A DNA stretch of 7,143 bases, taken from NCBI GenBank assembly GCA_002869465.1, contig PKSW01000009.1:1-7143 (forward strand), given 5' to 3'. A program made the translations under genes and the position numbers. Of the stretch, positions 1-4,863 are shown piece after piece. Source of the stretch: Marinilabiliales bacterium. Lineage in GTDB: Bacteria; Bacteroidota; Bacteroidia; Bacteroidales; F082. Under the pieces are notes generated by a model that was not told where the DNA came from, did no database searches, and saw only the letters and a program-made list of their open reading frames with translations. Position 1 is the first letter of the stretch, and every line of letters begins with the position of its first letter.

Positions 1-48
1 GCCCGCCTGCAATTGAGAGAATGCCTGGAAAATAAGTGGTTGTCATGA
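1..48 (+). CDS. C-terminal end of an ECF-type RNA polymerase sigma factor (partial)
   Basis: The frame starting at base 1 reads ARLQLRECLENKWLS and stops at TGA 46-48; the gene begins upstream of the window. A tail of the form ARLxLRECLExxW is what I recall from the region-4 end of Bacteroidota ECF sigma-70 factors, where the last helix of the -35-recognition domain runs into a short acidic/aromatic tail. The next gene starts inside this stop codon (ATGA, 45-48) and encodes a zinc-finger protein of the anti-sigma type, which fits a sigma/anti-sigma operon. Only 15 residues are visible, so the assignment rests on the tail motif plus the neighbour. The reading frame itself is well supported by the overlap. 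Confidence 0.68.
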   Translation, partial: ARLQLRECLENKWLS

Positions 49-347
49 GCAAAATGAAAAAGATATTGATGAAAGGAATGAATGACGTCATGCTCAGTTG
101 TGATACCGCCACCTATTTAATTACCCGAAGCGAATTTGATAGGGTGAATTGCGTGAAATGGATGCAGTTAAAAATGCACCTGGCGGGTTGTAAATACTGT
201 CGCCGCTTTGCGGAACAATCGAAATATATTTCCGAACAATTAAATAAGATTAGAAATCCTGAAACCCAAAAGCTTTCCGTTTTCTTTAACGATAAACAGA
301 AAAAAAAGATCAATACTGCCATTGAAAATCAGTTAAGGAAAACTTAA
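45..347 (+). CDS. Small zinc-finger (zf-HC2/ZAS-like) protein, probable anti-sigma factor
   Basis: This 100-residue protein probably binds and restrains the sigma factor encoded just upstream. The ZAS-type signature is visible: Cys19, then His45-x3-Cys49-x2-Cys52 in the stretch HLAGCKYC, the usual Zn-binding pattern of anti-sigma domains. The C-terminal half is charged and helical-looking (FAEQSKYISEQLNKI, then a Lys-rich end). No membrane segment is present, so unlike many anti-sigma factors it should be a soluble cytoplasmic protein with a single domain. I chose ATG 45 because it overlaps the upstream stop as ATGA, which suggests translational coupling. An in-frame GTG at 36 would add three residues, and ATGs at 54, 69, 78 and 90 are also in frame; the last three would still keep Cys19. 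The family is fairly clear; the actual sigma partner is inferred from position. Confidence 0.8.
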   Translation: MSKMKKILMKGMNDVMLSCDTATYLITRSEFDRVNCVKWMQLKMHLAGCKYCRRFAEQSKYISEQLNKIRNPETQKLSVFFNDKQKKKINTAIENQLRKT

Positions 348-348
348 A

Positions 349-370
349 AGAAAATAATTTTCTGTTTTTT
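349..370 (+). terminator. Weak intrinsic terminator after the zinc-finger gene
   Basis: AGAAAA (349-354) pairs with TTTTCT (358-363) across a TAA loop, followed by G and six T's (365-370). It starts 2 bases after the stop of the zinc-finger gene. The stem has a single G-C pair, so it may be only partly effective. Confidence 0.45.
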
Positions 371-394
371 TAAGCCATTCACATCCAGTAATAA

Positions 395-435
395 AAAAAG
401 GTGCACAATTTTTTCATCAAACGTGCAACCTTTTT
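395..435. terminator. Bulged hairpin, possible bidirectional terminator
   Basis: The arm 395-406 (AAAAAGGTGCAC) pairs with 423-435 (GTGCAACCTTTTT) with one bulged A and a 16-base loop. On the + strand the arm ends in five T's. On the - strand the stem runs into seven T's (complement of 393-399), so it would serve transcripts from either side. No - strand gene is present in the window to need it. Confidence 0.5.
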
Positions 436-505
436 GAAACATCAGGAGTCTAAGTAAGTGATTATCCTATTTTCATAGGCAATGGTTTTAGTTAATCTGG
501 GAAAC

Positions 506-540
506 GAAAAGGGCAGCCCCAAAACTGCCCTTTTCTATTT
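506..540 (+). terminator. Strong Rho-independent terminator
   Basis: GAAAAGGGCAG (506-516) pairs perfectly over 11 bp with CTGCCCTTTTC (525-535) around the loop CCCCAAAA, followed by TATTTTAT. The G/C core flanked by A-run and T-run is the classic bidirectional form. It lies about 160 bases after the zinc-finger gene's stop and well ahead of the next gene, so it should block read-through into the large secreted-protein gene. Confidence 0.8.
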
Positions 541-600
541 TATACTTGCTTGATGATGCGCAATTTTTACTTATAGGGATAAATGCTATTAAAACTTTCC

Positions 601-608
601 TATTTTTG
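601..608 (+). promoter_or_regulatory. Candidate Bacteroidota -7 promoter element
   Basis: TATTTTTG matches the Bacteroidota -7 consensus TAnnTTTG exactly. It lies 57 bases before ATG 665, which would give a 5' leader of roughly 50 bases. No convincing TTG-type -33 element is seen at the usual distance (about 575-583), so the call rests on the -7 box and on its place after the strong terminator. The palindrome TTTTCGAAAA (609-618) covers the expected transcription start. Confidence 0.4.
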
Positions 609-664
609 TTTTCGAAAATTTAAACATCCGATTTTAAATCCTTGGATATCAATTTACTAATTAA

Positions 665-3600
665 ATGATTATGAAAAAAACAAATCAAGTCCTAAGTGTT
701 TTGTTGTTTTTATTTGTTAGCATTCAAATGCAATCGCAAAATGCAGGAAACGAGCAAAAAGCAACGCTAATTGTAACTTCTGAAACAGTGATTGAAGTGC
801 CTTCAATCGCATCTCAAATTATTGATGGTACCTTTATGCCGGCAGTGGATATTGTTAAAGAAGTTAATCCTAAAAGGTGGGGTAAAAATACGTCAGTTCC
901 TGGGAAAGGATTACCAAAAGGGGAAGACCCTTTATGGCAAAAGCAAAAAAACATTCTTAAGTCACCTGGAAGAGAACCCATACTTACATTTATAGCTGCA
1001 AGTGCTACTGCAACTCCAACTGACCCAACTGGAGCAGTAGGCCCCAATCATTTTGTAAATTCATGGAACTCATCTTTTCGAATTTGGGATAAAGCAGGCA
1101 ATCCACTAACTAATGCAGCATCATTAGGAACTATTCTCCCAGGAACATTGGGTGATCCGATTGTTATTTATGACCCCTATTCGGATCGTTTTTTAATTAC
1201 TGAATTTTTCTCAAATGGATTTGACGTGGCCATCTGTCAGGGATCTGATCCGGTAAATGATGGATGGTATGTTTACAGATTTCCAACGAATACTTTTCCT
1301 GATTACCCAAAATTTTCAGTTTGGTCAGATGGATACTATATTACAGCCAATAAAGATCAAAATTCAGCCTCAACAAGTGAAGTGGTTTTTGTTTTAGAAA
1401 GAGACGAAATGATTGCCGGTGGTCTAAATGCTCAAATGGTTGGTTTTCCCTTGACTAATATTGTTACAAGCGGTTTTTATAGCCCTTTGGGTTTTAATTG
1501 CAACGGAAGTACGTTGCCTCCGGTAGGTAATGCACCCATTGTTTATATGCAAGATGATTCTTGGACAGGTGTTTCAACAGATCATTTAAAGATTTGGAAT
1601 ATTAATGTGGATTGGATAACACCCGCTAATTCTACTATTTCGAGTCCGCAAATTATCAATACAACCCCATTTGACGGATTATTTGATGGTGGATCCTTTT
1701 CAAATTTACCACAACCATCTGGAGGTGACATTGATGCATTGCAAGCAACAATTATGTACATGGCCCAATACCGCAGATTCCCGACATACAACACCGTGGT
1801 TTTCAATTTTGTAATTGATTTGGATGGAAATGATGATTATGCAGGTATTCGATGGTATGAATTAAGACAGGATAATGATGGAGATCCATGGACCATATAC
1901 CAGGAAGGAACCTATTCACAACCTGACGGACACAGTGCTTTTAGTGGAAATATGTGCATGGATGCAAGTGGAAATATAGCTTTGGCATATACCTGCGTGA
2001 GTACCAGTTTATACCCATCATTGCGCTATACCGGTAGATATGCAAATGATCCTACTGGAACTATGACCTTATCTGAAGAAGTTATTGTTAACGGAACGCA
2101 ATCAGATCCATCAACAAGGTATGGTGATTACTCACAAATGACAATTGATCCTGTTGATGATGCCACATTTTGGTCTATTGGAGAATATTTTAGTGGGGGA
2201 AGAAAAAACCATGTAGGAGTTTTTCAAATCGCTCCACCTGCGCTTACAGCTCAATTCTCAGGAAACCCTGTCAATGTGTGTACCGGAGGAACAGTGAACT
2301 TTACGGATAACTCATTGGCTTCTCCTACAACTTGGAACTGGACATTTGAAGGAGGCGCTCCTGGTTCGTACAGCGGACAAACACCTCCGCCCATTACTTA
2401 TAATACCGTTGGAACCTATGACGTTACCTTGGTAGTAGGTGACGGAAATACAACAAGTTCTTTGACATTGACAGATTATATTACGGTTCAGGATATTATT
2501 GCAGATTTTTCTGCAAATCCAACCACCGTTATAGAGGGAAACTCGGTTAGTTTTACAGATCTTTCTGCCTGCGATCCTAATTCATGGGTGTGGGCTTTCC
2601 CGGGAGGAGTTCCGGCTTCTTTTTCAGGAGCATCACCTCCACCTATAGTTTATAATACATTGGGTTCATATGATGTGACATTAACAGCAACAAATAACAA
2701 TGGAACGGATATTCAAACCAAAACAGATTATATAAATGTCATATCCTGTGTACTTTGTGAGACATCATATTCTAACCAAAGCGATGACTGGATTTCAAAC
2801 GTCAGTTTTAATACAATTGATAATACAACAGTTGCTGAGCCCGGCGGTTATGGTGATTATTCCAATATTTCAACAGATATTGAAGAAGATCAAACCTATT
2901 CATTATCTGTTGAAGTTACAGTAAATGGTAGTTGGACTCAGCATGTTTGGGCGTGGATCGACTGGAATATGAATTGCGATTTTACAGACCAAGGTGAAGC
3001 TTACGACTTGGGGCAAACTCCTGGTTCTCAAGGCGTACATGTGTTGTCTCTTGATATTACCGTTCCTGTTGGACTGAATCCTAATTCAATAAAAATGCGT
3101 GTTTCAGAAAGATTTAATTCTAATCCGGAACCGTGCACACAAACCACATATGGTGAAGCTGAAGATTATACGCTGAATATAATAACAAATGCTTTACCGC
3201 CTGTAGCTGACTTTATGGCTGATAATCTTACACCAACAATCGCGGATACGGTTAATTTCACTGATCTCACAACAAACGATCCCAACTCATGGAACTGGTC
3301 GTTTGATCCAGCAACCATAGAATTTTTGCAAGGAACAACAGCATCTTCCCAACACCCTAAAGTGAGGTTTACGGAGGCTGTCACTTACACAGTGGAATTA
3401 GCAGTTTCGAACAATGCAGGAGGAAGTAATGAAACTAAAACAGACTATATCAATGCGTCACTTGCAGCTCCTATTGCTGATTTCGAAGCTGACAATTTAA
3501 ATCCAACTATTGAAGATACAGTTTCAATTTCAGATTTATCCCTATTTGACCCTGCAAGCTGGAGCTGGTCAATTACACCTTCCACGATTGAATATCTGGA

Positions 3601-4747
3601 AGGAACAAGTTCAACTTCTCAACATCCAAAAATTAAATTTTTAGAGGTGGGTGCATATACAGTAGAATTGACTGCGACGAATACTATTGGTTCTGATATC
3701 GAAAATAAAGTGGACTATATAGTCTCAATCTATCCGGCACCTGTAGTTGATTTTGAAGCAGATTATTTATCACCAACTACAATAGATACAGTTGAAGTCA
3801 CTGATTTATCGACTAATTTTCCTGACGAATGGGAATGGTCAATCACTCCCAGTACAATACTATATGTTGAAGGAACATCAGCAACTTCACAAAATCCTAT
3901 GATTATTTTTGAGGAAACAGGACTGTATACGGTTGAATTAACAGCAACAAATGATGCGGGTTCTGGTACAGAAACAAAAACAGATTATATTGATGTAAGA
4001 GAGGCCTTATCTGTTGATGTAACTGCATCAATTGATGAAATTTGCTTTGGAGTATCAGTACAATTGAATGCTGAAGCAAGTGGTGGTTCCGGCGCATATG
4101 AATACAGCTGGACATCTGATCCCGAAGGTTTTGTCTCGACGGATCCTAATCCCATGGTAACACCTGAAGAAAGCTCCATTTATATGGTAGAAGTTGATGA
4201 TGGTGAACATGTTGTAAATGGTGAAATCGAAATAATAGTCAATCCGTTGCCTGAAATTATGTTAATAGATTGGCCTGAATCACTCTGTAACCAGGAAGAG
4301 CCACCAATTCAGCTGGAGGCAACTCCAGCCGGAGGTTTGTTTAGTGGCAGCAGCGTCACACCTGATGGCGTTTTTAGTCCTGAAGAAGCATCACTTGGGT
4401 GGAATGTTATAGCCTATACTTTTATTGATGAAAATAATTGTGAAGCGTCAGCGCAGGATTCAATTTTTATTGATGATTGTTTGTCCACGAAAGAATATAA
4501 AAGTGACATTTCAGTTCAGTTATTCCCAAATCCAAACTCAGGAGTTTTTACTGTTAAAAGCAACCAAATAATTGATAAGATAGAGGTTGTTGACCAAAAT
4601 GGTAAACTCATATATTCTAAACAGATAAATGATAAATCTGGCAGGATTTCATTAAATCTTGTTCAAGGAGCCTATTACGTGCGGACTTTTATTGATGATT
4701 TGGATAATCAACAGCGAATGATAACAAAAGAATTATTAATCAAATAG
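665..4747 (+). CDS. Secreted multidomain PKD/GEVED protein with T9SS sorting domain
   Basis: A 1360-residue exported protein, probably surface-attached or released through the type IX secretion system, with a likely adhesive or polymer-binding role. Domains in order: signal peptide (1-24, hydrophobic LSVLLFLFVSI, cleavage likely before Gln25); LPKGxDPxWQK motif (83-93); propeller-like module (about 95-525) with GAVG (123), GDPIVIYD (163), FPDYPKFSVWSDGYY (211), AGIRWYEL (393), YPSLRY (450) and RYGDYS (485); two PKD domains (about 528-610 and 611-694) of the EGG/PGG type; a GEVED-like domain (695-840) with WIDWN and GEAEDY (830-835); three 90-residue PKD-like repeats (846-1115); two Ig-like segments (about 1116-1275); and a T9SS type A sorting domain (about 1283-1360) with LFPNPNSG and a Lys-ending tail. 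ATG 665 is the outer of two starts; ATG 671 (MKKTNQ) is at least as likely, and neither has a Shine-Dalgarno. No catalytic motif was recognised; the exact ligand is unknown. The next gene is a paralog. Confidence 0.93.
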   Translation: MIMKKTNQVLSVLLFLFVSIQMQSQNAGNEQKATLIVTSETVIEVPSIASQIIDGTFMPAVDIVKEVNPKRWGKNTSVPGKGLPKGEDPLWQKQKNILKSPGREPILTFIAASATATPTDPTGAVGPNHFVNSWNSSFRIWDKAGNPLTNAASLGTILPGTLGDPIVIYDPYSDRFLITEFFSNGFDVAICQGSDPVNDGWYVYRFPTNTFPDYPKFSVWSDGYYITANKDQNSASTSEVVFVLERDEMIAGGLNAQMVGFPLTNIVTSGFYSPLGFNCNGSTLPPVGNAPIVYMQDDSWTGVSTDHLKIWNINVDWITPANSTISSPQIINTTPFDGLFDGGSFSNLPQPSGGDIDALQATIMYMAQYRRFPTYNTVVFNFVIDLDGNDDYAGIRWYELRQDNDGDPWTIYQEGTYSQPDGHSAFSGNMCMDASGNIALAYTCVSTSLYPSLRYTGRYANDPTGTMTLSEEVIVNGTQSDPSTRYGDYSQMTIDPVDDATFWSIGEYFSGGRKNHVGVFQIAPPALTAQFSGNPVNVCTGGTVNFTDNSLASPTTWNWTFEGGAPGSYSGQTPPPITYNTVGTYDVTLVVGDGNTTSSLTLTDYITVQDIIADFSANPTTVIEGNSVSFTDLSACDPNSWVWAFPGGVPASFSGASPPPIVYNTLGSYDVTLTATNNNGTDIQTKTDYINVISCVLCETSYSNQSDDWISNVSFNTIDNTTVAEPGGYGDYSNISTDIEEDQTYSLSVEVTVNGSWTQHVWAWIDWNMNCDFTDQGEAYDLGQTPGSQGVHVLSLDITVPVGLNPNSIKMRVSERFNSNPEPCTQTTYGEAEDYTLNIITNALPPVADFMADNLTPTIADTVNFTDLTTNDPNSWNWSFDPATIEFLQGTTASSQHPKVRFTEAVTYTVELAVSNNAGGSNETKTDYINASLAAPIADFEADNLNPTIEDTVSISDLSLFDPASWSWSITPSTIEYLEGTSSTSQHPKIKFLEVGAYTVELTATNTIGSDIENKVDYIVSIYPAPVVDFEADYLSPTTIDTVEVTDLSTNFPDEWEWSITPSTILYVEGTSATSQNPMIIFEETGLYTVELTATNDAGSGTETKTDYIDVREALSVDVTASIDEICFGVSVQLNAEASGGSGAYEYSWTSDPEGFVSTDPNPMVTPEESSIYMVEVDDGEHVVNGEIEIIVNPLPEIMLIDWPESLCNQEEPPIQLEATPAGGLFSGSSVTPDGVFSPEEASLGWNVIAYTFIDENNCEASAQDSIFIDDCLSTKEYKSDISVQLFPNPNSGVFTVKSNQIIDKIEVVDQNGKLIYSKQINDKSGRISLNLVQGAYYVRTFIDDLDNQQRMITKELLIK
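3200..4009 (+). repeat. Three in-frame 270-bp (90-residue) PKD-like repeats
   Basis: Units begin at 3200, 3470 and 3740, each with P-[VI]-[AV]-D-F-x-A-D, and encode exactly 90 residues with no gap between them. Positions shared by all units include DTV, a W-x-W-S core, TI, EGT or QGT, SQ-x-P, YTVEL, and a closing K-x-DYI. They lack the WDFGDG turn of textbook PKD domains and instead carry S[IF][TD]P[AS]TI followed by a strand, a variant I recall from Bacteroidota surface proteins. Conservation is at protein level; the DNA copies have clearly drifted apart, so the expansion is not recent. Confidence 0.85.
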
Positions 4748-4802
4748 TTAAATACCTGTGAAGATGGGTAACTTTCATCTACTTTAAACCAATCAATATA
4801 AC

Positions 4803-4840
4803 AATATAGTAGAGTTTGAATATTCAAGCTCTACTATATT
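4803..4840. repeat. Long near-perfect inverted repeat between the two paralogs
   Basis: Bases 4803-4820 pair with 4823-4840: twelve Watson-Crick pairs (AATATAGTAGAG with CTCTACTATATT), one T-G wobble, then TTGAA with TTCAA about a 2-base centre. In RNA the innermost pairs would open to a small loop. It begins 56 bases after the stop of the first large gene and ends 23 bases before the ATG of the second. It is not followed by a T-run, so it is a poor intrinsic terminator; a transcript-end stabiliser, a partial terminator or a protein-binding site are other options. Confidence 0.75.
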
Positions 4841-4863
4841 CAAATATTAATTAAATCTAAATT

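Larger units (their letters stand above)
348..664. other. Intergenic region with three hairpins and a candidate promoter
   Basis: No protein gene is supported in these 317 bases. In order they hold a weak A/T stem followed by a T-run (349-370), a bulged bidirectional stem (395-435), a small 5-bp hairpin with a TTTC loop (466-479), a strong 11-bp terminator (506-535), and an AT-rich stretch with a Bacteroidota-type -7 element (601-608) followed by the palindrome TTTTCGAAAA (609-618). The region insulates the sigma/anti-sigma pair from the large secreted-protein gene. The piece from about 436 to 540 has no visible job and could be a short transcript ending at the strong terminator, but no good promoter for it was found. 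Confidence 0.7.

Noticed and set aside
36..44. GTG at 36 as start of the zinc-finger gene
   Set aside because: It would overlap the upstream gene by 13 bases, while ATG 45 makes the common ATGA junction and needs no alternative start codon.
482..553. 23-codon open frame (MVLVNLGNEKG...) on the + strand
   Set aside because: It runs straight through the strong terminator stem, has no ribosome site or recognisable motif, and its middle is explained by the hairpin sequence.
935..2240. Sialidase or glycosidase activity for the propeller-like module
   Set aside because: No Asp-box repeat (SxDxGxTW) or catalytic Arg triad could be recognised by eye; the module is named only as propeller-like.
3200..4009. 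CRISPR-like or recent DNA tandem repeat
   Set aside because: The 270-bp period is a coding repeat conserved at protein level with diverged DNA; there are no short identical repeats with spacers.
814..4179. Several - strand open frames inside the first large gene
   Set aside because: They lie opposite a long coding frame with clear domain content, have low-complexity products and no start signals; they are shadows.
4762..4780. Small hairpin AGATG/CATCT after the first large gene as terminator
   Set aside because: Only 5 bp with a 9-base loop and no T-run; too weak to call.
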